DNA from: Bacteroidales bacterium UBA3653
GTDB lineage: Bacteria; Bacteroidota; Bacteroidia; Bacteroidales; Paludibacteraceae
Assembly (NCBI GenBank): GCA_002373505.1
Contig: DFKE01000014.1
Coordinates: 186,001-250,000, forward strand
Direction of reading: 5' to 3'
Length of the DNA stretch: 64,000 nt
The position numbers and the translations under genes are program-made. Shown here piece after piece: positions 18,114 to 27,022 of this stretch (positions are counted from its first letter, which is position 1; each line of letters begins with the position of its first letter). Under the pieces are notes generated by a model, which did no database searches, was not told the origin of the DNA, and worked only from the letters and a program-made list of their open reading frames with translations.

Positions 18114-18121
18114 TAACTTTG
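18114..18121 (+). promoter_or_regulatory. Likely -7 element for the five-repeat secreted protein
   Basis: TAACTTTG followed by CA, the same -7 form as elsewhere in the window, 66 nt before the start codon. The -33 position has no clear TTTG, so the site is less certain than the others. Confidence 0.55.
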
Positions 18122-18187
18122 CACCGCATTTTGAGGTAAATCCAAGTGCTAACCCATTGAATTATTAACATTTAAACAACACATATC

Positions 18188-21019
18188 ATGAGAAAAATTT
18201 TTCTACTTATTTCAGTTTTAGTGCTGACATTAGCTGTCAATGCGGCAACTCCTACACTGACAAAATCTACACCTCTTACATTGACTGCAGCATCAGATGG
18301 TTTTTCGCAATCTGATAATGCAAAGGCTTTGGAAGGTGGAGAATGGATCAACTGGTCAGGTAGTACTATACATGAGGGTTTCGCAAAATGGAGAGTACAT
18401 ATCTCTGATCCGGGTATTTATGCCGTAACACTAGACATGAAAAGTACCAACACGTACGAGTTCCGTGTTCGCGTTCAAGACCCATTGACGAGTAACATCT
18501 TGGCAGATATAGTAACTGAACATGCTGATAGATCCGATTATGCCAATACAGAGTTACCTTGTTTGGAAAACCTAAATATAGTTTCTCTTGAGCCAGGAGA
18601 GTACGATATTGTTGTCTCTAACATTGTACAATGGTCTGCAGGCATGGTGCGTGGATTAACATTCACTTATCTTAATGGAGCAAGAATTAACCTTCCTGCA
18701 ACACTCGCTCCTTCTGATGCTATACTTAGTGGACGTGCTTTCGTAAATGGAGATAACGAATTGCGGTTCACAGATGATGACAATACGGGACATATCCTTG
18801 ACGAATACGGAATGTGGAATATTTACACTACCGGAGGAAGTTATTCTTTCACGCTCAATGCAAATAGCACTAATAGTCATCACTATAAACTCTCTGTTTT
18901 GAACCCGGATGAAAGTTTGGTACAAGAATTTGTTTTAGATGGCAGTTCTAATACTCCACTCTCTGCAACTACTGATAAAATCAACCTTGTGGCTGGTAAG
19001 TACATTATTAAAATTCAGAACACTACACAATATTCAAAAGGTCGTGTTATTAATATTATCGCCAATTATATGGGTGGTGCTACGGTTGATATTCCTGCTA
19101 CTTTAATACCAGACGATGCGATCTTGAGTGACCGTGCCTGGGTGGATAAAACAGGTACTGTGGATTCTATTCTTTTCACTCCGCGCGGATCTGAAGGATA
19201 TAATCTTGATGAATGGGTAAAGTGGAAAGTCAATGTAACCAAAGCAGGAATGTATAATTTTACGGCTAACACTTATCGTAAAAGTAGCCAAAAGTTTGAA
19301 ATATCACTTCTTAATAGTGATGAAAGCGCTACTCTGATTTCCAACGATAATGGAGGAAGTAGCATTGGTAGCGGAAATGCATCTATCAGTACCGGCGAGA
19401 TAGAATTGGCTGCTGGAATCTACATTGTAAAAGTACGGAATATTTACCAATATGCGGAAAGTCGCTTGCTGAGCGTTGTGGCAGAATACAAAGGCGGAGC
19501 CACTATTGATATTCCAACAACGCTTATGCCGGAAGACGCCATGCTCAGCACGCGTGCTTGGGTTGACAACACCGGTGCCGTAGATTCTATTCTCTTTACG
19601 CCAAGAGGAAGTGAAGGACACAATCCCGACGAATGGGCAAAATGGAAAATTAATGTTGCTAAAGCCGGTAATTATAAATTTACCGCAAATGTATCCAGTT
19701 CAAACGGACAATACTACAAAATCTCTGTTCTGAACAGTGATGAGTCTGTAACGATAGGAGAAAAAGACGGCACTGGTACCTCTTTGGGATCCGGTGATAA
19801 ATCCTTTGCAACTGATGCAATAGAATTATCTGTTGGTGAGTATATCGTCAAGATTGCAAATACCTATGCTCATTCTAAGGGTCGCGTTCTTAATATTGTT
19901 GCTACATATGAAGGTGGCGCTGTTATTGATATTCCGGGCCAACTTCTCGGTGAAGATGCTATGCTCTGCAAAGAGGATGGAGGTACGTTGAAAATGTACC
20001 ACCTTGCTAATGGTGACATTCAATACAATGACAATGGATATAATCTTACAGAATACGCACTTTGGAATATCCATGCAGACGCAGCTTGTGAACTAGAAGT
20101 AACACTCAATATTGCAACTGCCGGACATTTGTTTACTGTTGAATTATACGATGGTTCTACGCTCCTCGGAAGTGCCGTAGAAGCAGATGAAACTAAATGG
20201 GATGACGGCGATATTGCATTAGCGGATCATCTTACCATTCCTGCAGCAGGTAACTACACTATTAAATTGGTTAATAGGCAACAATATTCCGGAGGAGCGC
20301 TTCACGGCATTACTTTCACAGAAGTTATTGCTCCGACATTTGTCACAATTGACGAAGCTGCTACGGATAACAGCGCTTGGGTTGGTAACGTAGGCGGAGC
20401 AGCAGTGAATGTAGAGTTGAGTCGTACCTTCACAGGCGGTATGTATAACACCATCTGCCTGCCGTTTGCTGTCTCTTCTGAGAAAGTGGTTGCGGCCTTT
20501 GGAGCAGGTGTAGAGTTGATGTATATGACAGGCGCTACGATAGATGGCTCTGTATTGGATCTCGAATTTGCAACGACAACCAGCATCTATCAAGGTACAC
20601 CGTATCTCATCAAACCGGCTGCCGATGTGGTTAATCCGCAATTCACGGGTGTTGAGTTTACTGTGAGCGATGCTACCACTGCCGCTACCAGTGGCACCAA
20701 TGCTGATTTTATCGGTACTTTCGTAAAAACAACCATCCCTGCAAATGTGAATAATCTCTATCTGCAGTCTGGCAATGTACTGATGTTCTCCGAAAACGAT
20801 GTTACAATAAAAGGTACACGCGCTTACTTCCATGTAGATGTTCCTAGTGGTATCTTACCGGTTGTTAGACCGCGTATCGTACTGAACGGACAAGTGCTTA
20901 CAGACATCGAACTCATCAATGGCGAACCGCAAGTTAATGGCAAGTTCATTGAAAACGGACAACTCATCATTATTCGTGATGGCATTCGCTACAATGCCAT
21001 CGGTATAAGGGTTAAATGA
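18188..21019 (+). CDS. Secreted protein with five tandem beta-rich repeats and a Bacteroidales C-terminal tail
   Basis: 943 residues with a clear signal peptide (MRKIFLLISVLVLTLAVNA). Five units of about 133-140 residues follow, starting near residues 25, 164, 297, 437 and 577. Each unit has the plan W[AG][KN]W-[KN]-[IV] early, KISVLNSDES in the middle, L..G.Y[IV][VI]K[IV].N near the end, then GG[AR].[IV][DN][IL]P. Units 3 and 4 are nearly identical in places (WVD[NK]TG.VDSILFTPRGSEG). The pattern resembles galactose-binding-like beta sandwiches, but the family could not be named. Residues ~716-915 form a separate beta domain, and the last 25 residues (FIENGQLIIIRDGIRYNAIG) match the tail seen in two other proteins here. 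Likely a surface or released carbohydrate- or polymer-binding protein. Confidence 0.85.
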   Translation: MRKIFLLISVLVLTLAVNAATPTLTKSTPLTLTAASDGFSQSDNAKALEGGEWINWSGSTIHEGFAKWRVHISDPGIYAVTLDMKSTNTYEFRVRVQDPLTSNILADIVTEHADRSDYANTELPCLENLNIVSLEPGEYDIVVSNIVQWSAGMVRGLTFTYLNGARINLPATLAPSDAILSGRAFVNGDNELRFTDDDNTGHILDEYGMWNIYTTGGSYSFTLNANSTNSHHYKLSVLNPDESLVQEFVLDGSSNTPLSATTDKINLVAGKYIIKIQNTTQYSKGRVINIIANYMGGATVDIPATLIPDDAILSDRAWVDKTGTVDSILFTPRGSEGYNLDEWVKWKVNVTKAGMYNFTANTYRKSSQKFEISLLNSDESATLISNDNGGSSIGSGNASISTGEIELAAGIYIVKVRNIYQYAESRLLSVVAEYKGGATIDIPTTLMPEDAMLSTRAWVDNTGAVDSILFTPRGSEGHNPDEWAKWKINVAKAGNYKFTANVSSSNGQYYKISVLNSDESVTIGEKDGTGTSLGSGDKSFATDAIELSVGEYIVKIANTYAHSKGRVLNIVATYEGGAVIDIPGQLLGEDAMLCKEDGGTLKMYHLANGDIQYNDNGYNLTEYALWNIHADAACELEVTLNIATAGHLFTVELYDGSTLLGSAVEADETKWDDGDIALADHLTIPAAGNYTIKLVNRQQYSGGALHGITFTEVIAPTFVTIDEAATDNSAWVGNVGGAAVNVELSRTFTGGMYNTICLPFAVSSEKVVAAFGAGVELMYMTGATIDGSVLDLEFATTTSIYQGTPYLIKPAADVVNPQFTGVEFTVSDATTAATSGTNADFIGTFVKTTIPANVNNLYLQSGNVLMFSENDVTIKGTRAYFHVDVPSGILPVVRPRIVLNGQVLTDIELINGEPQVNGKFIENGQLIIIRDGIRYNAIGIRVK

Positions 21020-21068
21020 TTCCAACCTTTTTCAATCCTATTGTTTAACACTTTAAATTTTGAGCATT

Positions 21069-21209
21069 ATGACAACGAAAAAACAATATATCATACCTTA
21101 TACTACTACAGTTGAGTTCCGTTCAGAATCCGTTTGCCTCATCACTTCCGTCAAAGGAGGAACCCTTGGTTTCGGCGGCGAAGGCGGAGGAACCATTGAC
21201 CCGATGTAA
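21069..21209 (+). CDS. 46-residue glycine-rich peptide of unknown function
   Basis: ATG at 21069, TAA at 21207-21209. The product starts MTTKKQYIIPYTTTVEFRSE, has one cysteine (residue 23) and ends in a glycine-rich segment (KGGTLGFGGEGGGTIDP). It has no signal peptide. It lies 49 nt after the five-repeat protein and 78 nt before the phosphoesterase fusion, and a stem-loop follows at 21233. Short genes of the form M-K/T-K-x-Y-I-x-P with a Gly-rich end are common beside secreted proteins in Bacteroidales as far as I recall, but no role is known to me. Confidence 0.6.
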   Translation: MTTKKQYIIPYTTTVEFRSESVCLITSVKGGTLGFGGEGGGTIDPM

Positions 21210-21232
21210 TTCGAAACATCATGTATAACTTC

Positions 21233-21264
21233 AGCAGCAGCCCGACTAAAATGGGGCTGTTGCT
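21233..21264 (+). terminator. Stem-loop after the small peptide gene
   Basis: AGCAGCAGCCC pairs with GGGCTGTTGCT (11 bp with one G-U pair) around an 11-nt loop. It is not followed by a T-run, so it could be an attenuator or an mRNA stability hairpin rather than a full terminator. Confidence 0.5.
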
Positions 21265-21287
21265 ATAAAACCCAATAAATTATTACC

Positions 21288-24200
21288 ATGAATAGACGTT
21301 TTATTTCTTTTTGTTGCGCTGTTTTATGCGCAATCACATTGAGTGCAACGACTATTGATGTTGCACCCGGAAGCGAAACACTCAAAACCGCAATTAGTTC
21401 GGCAGCAGCCGGAGATGTGTTAGTTCTCACCAACGGAACCTATTCCGAATCTTCCGTCAAACCGACTGTATCTCTTACCATCAAAGCGGCAGAAGGTACA
21501 CATCCTATTATCAGCCTCACCAGCCGATTTGAGATTAAAGCCGATTTTACCCTTCAAGGTGTACAATTGGAAAGCACCGGCGAAGCGATTCGTATGGTTC
21601 CCGGAAGCAGTCCTTACAATGTTACGGTGAAAGACTGCGAACTGAAAGGTTGCCCGAGTTATTTCATTCGAGCATACAATACAGACCAAACCAGTCCATA
21701 TATTAACAATCTTACTATCGAAAACTGCGTATTCCTCATGGGGTCAGAGGCAGCTAATACGGCTCGTGGTATCGCTGCAACAAAAACCCCAAATCAATTA
21801 GGAAACCTGATTGTTCGTAATAGCACCTTTGATGGCGGTGCCAATGGAACCGGACGTATAATATACTTGCATTCAGGTGATGAGAATGCAGTTATACCTC
21901 TGCAAGGTGTTTGCGAAGTGGACCATTGCACGTTCTATAACACGACAGATACGCGAGGCGTTTATTTGGCTAATATCGGAGGAAGTCATGTAACCAATTG
22001 CATTTTCATGAACGCTAACGAAGTTGCCGGAGGAGTAAGTTTCGCATTGTATGGTAGTGAATCGCATATCGAAAACTGCCTCACATGGTTAGCTCCGGTC
22101 AAACTGTCTACCGGCGCTACTCAGACTAATTGCGTTAACCGTAATCCGTATTTCGTCGATCCGGCGAACGGCAATTTCCAATTGGCAGCAAACAGCTCTG
22201 CTGTGGCTGCAGCTACAGATGGTTCTAATCTCGGAGACCCGCGTTGGGGCGTTTCGACAGAACCATATAACAATGACAATGATCCGTATGAACCTTACAA
22301 GAAACCGTATTCTATGGCTCCGACTACTAATTCCGTCAAAGTGATTTGGCAGATGTCTGAAGAGGCCGAACCGACAGAGGCATTGGTTTACTACGGAACA
22401 GACTCTACAAACCTCAATATGCAAATTGCTACCAGCGATGGTTGGGTAGTAGCTGACGAAGGATATGTGCATGTCGTTACATTGCCGAATTTGCAACCTA
22501 ACACACGCTATTATTTCACAGTCGGAAAGAACGCTAATCGCCGTTATCCGAAAATCAGTTGGACCAAGACTGCTCCGGAACAAGGAACGGCTTATCGCAT
22601 CTTCTCCATCTCTGATATTCACGGCAATGCGCGGAATAACTGGTCGAACATGCAGGATTTCATCTGTAATCTCAACTGCGACATTGCACTCATGAACGGC
22701 GATTTTGTTTCCAGTAAAGGAGATGACCGGAATTGGAATAACTATTATTTCACTCCGGGTGCACAATTCTTAAGCCAAGTGCCTTGTATGTCTTCGCCGG
22801 GTAACCATGAGACAGGTGATCCGTTCACCTATCGTTGGTCCTCGTTCTATGACTATTTCCACCAGTTTAGCCATGAAGGCGCGCCTGAAGGAGACACCAT
22901 CGATCCGCGAGGAGAATCATACTTCCATTTCGTTTATGGTAATGCGGATGTAATTATTTTGAATATCAACGGCGATCCTTCTTCTCCGGAATTCCTTCCC
23001 GGTAGCAAACAGTATAAGTGGGCTGACTCTATTCTCAATGTATGTGATCGTCCGTGGATCCTCATCTGCCATCACGTAGGTGTTCATACTACCGGCTATC
23101 ACGGTCAATGGGCAGACGAACCGCGACAGATGGGTACGCTTTTCGAAAAATATGCGGCGCAAGGCAAACATATCATCTCTCTTTCAGGCGATGACCACTC
23201 GTTCGAGCATCTCTATAAAGACGGTGTGCATTATGTTCGCCCGGGATGCGGAAGAGATGCCAACTATGCACAGCAGAAACAACTCAAAGACTTCAAATAC
23301 TCCATGTTCTACAAGCAAGTATCCTGCTTCTCTACGTTTGACATGGCTGCCGATGCTTCGCATATCTACCTGACTGCATATGACTCTGTAGGTAATCCTT
23401 TCTATAACTACGATTTCTTGCTGAACGGAGAAGTTATCAACCCTGCTGTTAACTTTACCGTACCGGCACAGGAAGTAAGTGTAGAAGACTCTATTATGCT
23501 TCGTTGGTTTACCTTCGATCCGGTGGGAGATGCTACCGTTTCGTTCTATTACTCGCAAACCGATAATGCTACCAGTGTTGAAGGAATGACTCCTATCGTT
23601 ACCGGTCTGGACAACAAAGCAGAGAAATATATGTGGCACACACGGAATATCAATCCGAAGGGCAAGTATTATATCTATGCAGTCATCACATCCGGAGGAA
23701 AATCGTATATGGGCAATAGACCGGCAGTGGTTAACCTCTTGGAAGATGTCACTCCTCCGCCTGCTCCATCTGAGTTGACGGGTAGAATCAATAGCGGACA
23801 ATACCGCTTGTATTGGGTCAACCCTACTCATCTCATTCATCTCGATAACCTGCTGACCGATTTTAGCAATGGGCAGGATAAGATGACGAACGAAGGAGAA
23901 GACGGTGCTACGATGGCACTCAGCGTTAGTGAAGGAGCACTCAAATGTGATTATAACATCTCCAAGGCTTGGGCGACCGCTTCAGCAGACTACGTGTTTG
24001 ATGAAACCGTAGATATGAGTCAGACTCCGATTCTCACCTTTCGCCTCAAAGGAAACGGCACGTCCACTGCTCTGCGTATCGTGTGCAAGAACATGTCTGC
24101 CGGACATGAAGACTGGTGGTACACCGAAAAAATCACATTGGCTAAGAATACATGGGAAGACATCACGCTGGACTTGAGAACGCTGCAAGCATTTGACTGG

Positions 24201-24677
24201 TACAGCAATACCGATGAAAAGAACCGAGTAGATGGTGTTGTTCGGATTTCCTTCGGTGTCTCAACCGGCAGTTCTGTCAATGGTACGTTCTATCTGGATG
24301 ATTTGCATATGAGCGGAGATATTTATCCTGCTCCGGATTATGCCCAAACGGTAATCGTGCGCAAGGATAATGCGTTTCCGACTTCTCCGGCTGACGGAGT
24401 AGAGATATACCGAGGAACGGCAGAAACATGCAACGATGCTTCAGCTGTTGTAGGACAAGTATATTACTACGGTGCTTTTGCAGCAGATGATCTCAATAAC
24501 TGGTCTGCTCCGGAGACAGGCGCACAGTGGATTTCGGAGAATGTGATTGACAATACCGGTATAGATAATATAGAAGGAACCTCTGATGCTCAGAAATTCC
24601 TTCAAAACGGTCAATTGTACATCCGCCATGCTGCCGGCACATATTCGGTACTGGGACAACCGGTTGATGTAAAATAA
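21288..24677 (+). CDS. Secreted fusion: beta-helix, FN3-like domain, metallophosphoesterase, jelly roll and C-terminal tail
   Basis: 1129 residues. Signal peptide MNRRFISFCCAVLCAITLSA; then a parallel beta-helix of the pectate-lyase-like/DUF4957 kind (about 22-325), with repeated N-x-T-[IV]-x-[ND]-C steps; an FN3-like domain like that of purple acid phosphatases (~340-430); a calcineurin-like phosphoesterase (~437-700) with SDIHGN (~442), NGDFVS (~470), SPGNHETGD (~504), CHHVG (~594) and SGDDHSFEH (~633); a jelly-roll domain (~840-1010, WWYTEKITLAKNTWEDITLD); and a tail FLQNGQLYIRHAAGTYSVLG. The last metal motif is normally GHxH; here it is GDDH, keeping only the second His. The likely substrate is an extracellular phosphate ester or phosphorylated glycan. 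It ends one base before the convergent CBM9-like gene. Confidence 0.85.
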   Translation: MNRRFISFCCAVLCAITLSATTIDVAPGSETLKTAISSAAAGDVLVLTNGTYSESSVKPTVSLTIKAAEGTHPIISLTSRFEIKADFTLQGVQLESTGEAIRMVPGSSPYNVTVKDCELKGCPSYFIRAYNTDQTSPYINNLTIENCVFLMGSEAANTARGIAATKTPNQLGNLIVRNSTFDGGANGTGRIIYLHSGDENAVIPLQGVCEVDHCTFYNTTDTRGVYLANIGGSHVTNCIFMNANEVAGGVSFALYGSESHIENCLTWLAPVKLSTGATQTNCVNRNPYFVDPANGNFQLAANSSAVAAATDGSNLGDPRWGVSTEPYNNDNDPYEPYKKPYSMAPTTNSVKVIWQMSEEAEPTEALVYYGTDSTNLNMQIATSDGWVVADEGYVHVVTLPNLQPNTRYYFTVGKNANRRYPKISWTKTAPEQGTAYRIFSISDIHGNARNNWSNMQDFICNLNCDIALMNGDFVSSKGDDRNWNNYYFTPGAQFLSQVPCMSSPGNHETGDPFTYRWSSFYDYFHQFSHEGAPEGDTIDPRGESYFHFVYGNADVIILNINGDPSSPEFLPGSKQYKWADSILNVCDRPWILICHHVGVHTTGYHGQWADEPRQMGTLFEKYAAQGKHIISLSGDDHSFEHLYKDGVHYVRPGCGRDANYAQQKQLKDFKYSMFYKQVSCFSTFDMAADASHIYLTAYDSVGNPFYNYDFLLNGEVINPAVNFTVPAQEVSVEDSIMLRWFTFDPVGDATVSFYYSQTDNATSVEGMTPIVTGLDNKAEKYMWHTRNINPKGKYYIYAVITSGGKSYMGNRPAVVNLLEDVTPPPAPSELTGRINSGQYRLYWVNPTHLIHLDNLLTDFSNGQDKMTNEGEDGATMALSVSEGALKCDYNISKAWATASADYVFDETVDMSQTPILTFRLKGNGTSTALRIVCKNMSAGHEDWWYTEKITLAKNTWEDITLDLRTLQAFDWYSNTDEKNRVDGVVRISFGVSTGSSVNGTFYLDDLHMSGDIYPAPDYAQTVIVRKDNAFPTSPADGVEIYRGTAETCNDASAVVGQVYYYGAFAADDLNNWSAPETGAQWISENVIDNTGIDNIEGTSDAQKFLQNGQLYIRHAAGTYSVLGQPVDVK

Positions 24678-25247
24678 TTATTCCAATACAATCTGTCCGA
24701 AGAACTGCGGGCAATGAAAATTAGGGGTTGGCAGCTGTATCGGCTGCCAACTTACGTAATGCGGCTTTTTCGTCTTATCGGCACACTTATAGAAATTGAC
24801 ATTCAGTTTCTGCGGAAAGACAGGCCGTCTCTCCCTGAAGATCATATCCAGCGGGATTTGCAGTTCCACCTCCCATTCGAAGAGTCCGTCTTTCTCGTCA
24901 AAAGCCTCACGCGGGAAGGTGCATCTGCGCACTATCCGCGCCATCTCGTCCGCCGGAAACGGCACTACTTCTTCGGCACGTCCTTTGCGTCTGGAACCGA
25001 CCATTGCGCCAATGCAGTTGGTCTCGAAATTCATATAATGCTTCTCTCCCGGTACCTGGCAGAAAAACTCCACGCACGAATCTTCCCAAACGGGTCCTTG
25101 GTCCGTTGTCGTTACCGCCCGCAGTTGTTCGCCTTTGACGCGGAAATGCAGGTATAATGAGTCGTGGTCGTTAGTCACTTCCACCGTGGTCTGCGGGCAA
25201 TAGGGATACTCGCTCCGCCAGTTGACTTGATCAATTGCGTAAACCAT
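24678..25247 (-). CDS. CBM9-like carbohydrate-binding protein
   Basis: 189 residues, no signal peptide. It resembles the family-9-like carbohydrate-binding proteins of Bacteroidota, small stand-alone beta sandwiches. Seen are DSLYLHFRVKGEQLRAVTT, VWEDSCVEFF, YMNFETNCIGAM and the aromatic end KPHYVSWQPIQLPTPNFHCP. It is the last gene of a minus-strand cluster with a sugar kinase, a HAD phosphatase and a DUF4832 protein, 10 nt after the kinase. The lack of a signal peptide suggests a cytoplasmic role, unless the start is further upstream. Confidence 0.75.
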   Translation of the reverse strand: MVYAIDQVNWRSEYPYCPQTTVEVTNDHDSLYLHFRVKGEQLRAVTTTDQGPVWEDSCVEFFCQVPGEKHYMNFETNCIGAMVGSRRKGRAEEVVPFPADEMARIVRRCTFPREAFDEKDGLFEWEVELQIPLDMIFRERRPVFPQKLNVNFYKCADKTKKPHYVSWQPIQLPTPNFHCPQFFGQIVLE

Positions 25248-25257
25248 AAACTATCAA

Positions 25258-26361
25258 TTACAAACGGGCAATAATGCTCTTCATCTGTTCCTCCACTTTC
25301 TCTTGCTCTTCGACCAGCCTCAGCTGCGCCTTGGTCCTTACCAGATTATGCTCCGGATAAGCAATCTTGTAATACGTATCTCCATTGAGCCAGTCGGTGA
25401 AGAAGCGCACTGTCTGCATATAACTGAGCAGCCGGCATCCGTACGGCAGCAACTCTTTCTCCAGCGGAGTCAGGAAGGTAGCTTCTTTCAGATAGCCGCG
25501 TGTATAAGCCTCGAAGATCTCCAGATCCACATGGATATTATCCAGATTCGGGTCATCCTCCGCACCTGTGTTAGCCGCCGTGCGCATGAAATCGCCGAAA
25601 TCACTGAAGACAAATCCCGGCATCACCGTATCCAGATCCACGATACAGATAGGCCGTCCTTTTTCGTCAAAGAGCACGTTGTTGACTTTCGTATCGCAGT
25701 GGTTGATATGCTTTCTCAGTTTTCCTTCGCGGAATAATATCTCCGCCAGACACATTCTCTCTCTGCGGCTGTTGATGGCTTCCACAATATCTCTGCTCTC
25801 CTCCAGCCTTTTCCGGCGGACATCTGAGACGGGACGGTTTGCAGCTTCTGCTATCGCCTCATCCAACTGCCGGAGCCTGAACTCCATGTTATGGAAATTA
25901 GGTATCGACTCGCACAAGGCATTGAATGGCAGGTCCGCCAACTGGCATTGGAACCGTCCGAACGCCTCGCCCGTCAGTTCGGCAGCCTTGGGTGTCACTT
26001 TCTCCTGCGATGTAGCCGGTTCCACCAGCACATAGAGCCGCCAGTAATTGCCGTCCGGACTCTTGTAAAACAGTTTGCCTTCCTTGGTAGGAATCAGATG
26101 CAGGACCTTGCGCTCGATATTTTCCTCCCGGGCAATCAACAACTTCTCGCGGATATGAGAGGTCACAATCTCGATATTACGCATCAGTCCCTCCACATCC
26201 TTGAAGATATTATGGTTGATGCGTTGCAGGCAATAGGAGGTCTCACCTATCCGTTTCGCCGGCACGACGAATGAGTCATTGATGAACCCTACGCGCAGCG
26301 GTTGCGGTTGCTCTATCTCATTCCAGATCGCAAAATGCTTCAGTATTTCTGTCTCTTTCAT
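25258..26361 (-). CDS. APH-fold kinase, probably N-acetylhexosamine 1-kinase-like (NahK-like)
   Basis: 367 residues, close to the length of NahK. The catalytic loop INHCDTKVNNVLFD and the metal-binding CIVDLDTVMPG are intact, and the N-terminal GFINDSFVV and INHNIFKDVE match NahK-type proteins. NahK phosphorylates the anomeric position of GlcNAc or GalNAc, feeding salvage of host or microbial glycans. Its neighbours (HAD phosphatase, CBM9-like, DUF4832 proteins) fit sugar metabolism rather than drug resistance. The sugar specificity is inferred from resemblance. Confidence 0.75.
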   Translation of the reverse strand: MKETEILKHFAIWNEIEQPQPLRVGFINDSFVVPAKRIGETSYCLQRINHNIFKDVEGLMRNIEIVTSHIREKLLIAREENIERKVLHLIPTKEGKLFYKSPDGNYWRLYVLVEPATSQEKVTPKAAELTGEAFGRFQCQLADLPFNALCESIPNFHNMEFRLRQLDEAIAEAANRPVSDVRRKRLEESRDIVEAINSRRERMCLAEILFREGKLRKHINHCDTKVNNVLFDEKGRPICIVDLDTVMPGFVFSDFGDFMRTAANTGAEDDPNLDNIHVDLEIFEAYTRGYLKEATFLTPLEKELLPYGCRLLSYMQTVRFFTDWLNGDTYYKIAYPEHNLVRTKAQLRLVEEQEKVEEQMKSIIARL

Positions 26362-26367
26362 AATGAA

Positions 26368-26415
26368 TTAGGGGATTAGAGAGTTAGAGAGTTAGAGATT
26401 AGGGAATTAGGGATT
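26368..26415. repeat. 8-bp tandem array at the stop of the HAD gene
   Basis: About six units of the type ATTAGGGA / GTTAGAGA run through the 37-nt spacer and into the last codons of the HAD gene. The HAD stop (TTA at 26399-26401) is part of one unit, and TTA (TAA in the coding direction) recurs in each. Confidence 0.75.
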
Positions 26416-27022
26416 TCAGTTCTTCGATGGAACCACATGTCCGCCATCCGGCGAACTGCTCTCCCGCTTTTCTGTTTTTCTCCAGATCATCCACATAAAC
26501 GGTATTTGCGGTGTCCGGGTGCGCCTCACGAATAACATGTTCGAAGATCTCTTTGTTCGGCTTCGCCATATGCAGGTGGTGGGAAGCAAAGACCGCGTCA
26601 AAATAGTTCCCCAACCGGTATTGCTCCCAGATAGGGTCCCAGTGCAACTGGTTGGAATTGGAGAGCAGGATCGTCCTGTATCCTTTCTCCCGCAGAGATG
26701 CGATATAATCCAGCCTCTCCTGCGGAAGCGTATCCAACATACTCAGCCATGCGGCACGGATCTGATCAACCGTCGTTCCCGGATAGCAGTATTCCTGCAA
26801 CGTGGCAAGAAACTCTCCTGTAGATATATTTCCGTACTCATAGTCGTGCATCAACTGCTTCGAAGCGGCACTGACAGCCACCACTCCTTCGCCCTCCTCG
26901 TCTATACCGAGAATATTGCGTATATTCTCCTCCGGCATCAGCCGTTTGAAATTACTCACACACCGCGGCACATCCAGATTGATGATCACGCCGCCTAAAT
27001 CAAAAACGATAGTATTAGTCAT
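26399..27022 (-). CDS. HAD-family phosphatase, YihX-like
   Basis: 207 residues. It has the HAD subfamily IA plan: motif I FDLGGVIINLD (DxG, as in YihX-type sugar phosphatases), motif II LLSNSN, the motif III lysine in HMAKPNKEIFEHV and motif IV VYVDDLEKN. The YihX family acts on small sugar phosphates such as glucose 1-phosphate. It directly follows the DUF4832 gene and precedes the NahK-like kinase, so a sugar phosphate is the likely substrate. Confidence 0.8.
   Translation of the reverse strand: MTNTIVFDLGGVIINLDVPRCVSNFKRLMPEENIRNILGIDEEGEGVVAVSAASKQLMHDYEYGNISTGEFLATLQEYCYPGTTVDQIRAAWLSMLDTLPQERLDYIASLREKGYRTILLSNSNQLHWDPIWEQYRLGNYFDAVFASHHLHMAKPNKEIFEHVIREAHPDTANTVYVDDLEKNRKAGEQFAGWRTCGSIEELKSLIP

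Noticed and set aside
25258..26361. Aminoglycoside resistance gene
   Set aside because: The fold is that of APH kinases, but the catalytic loop HCDTKVNN, the length and the sugar-related neighbours fit NahK-type sugar kinases.
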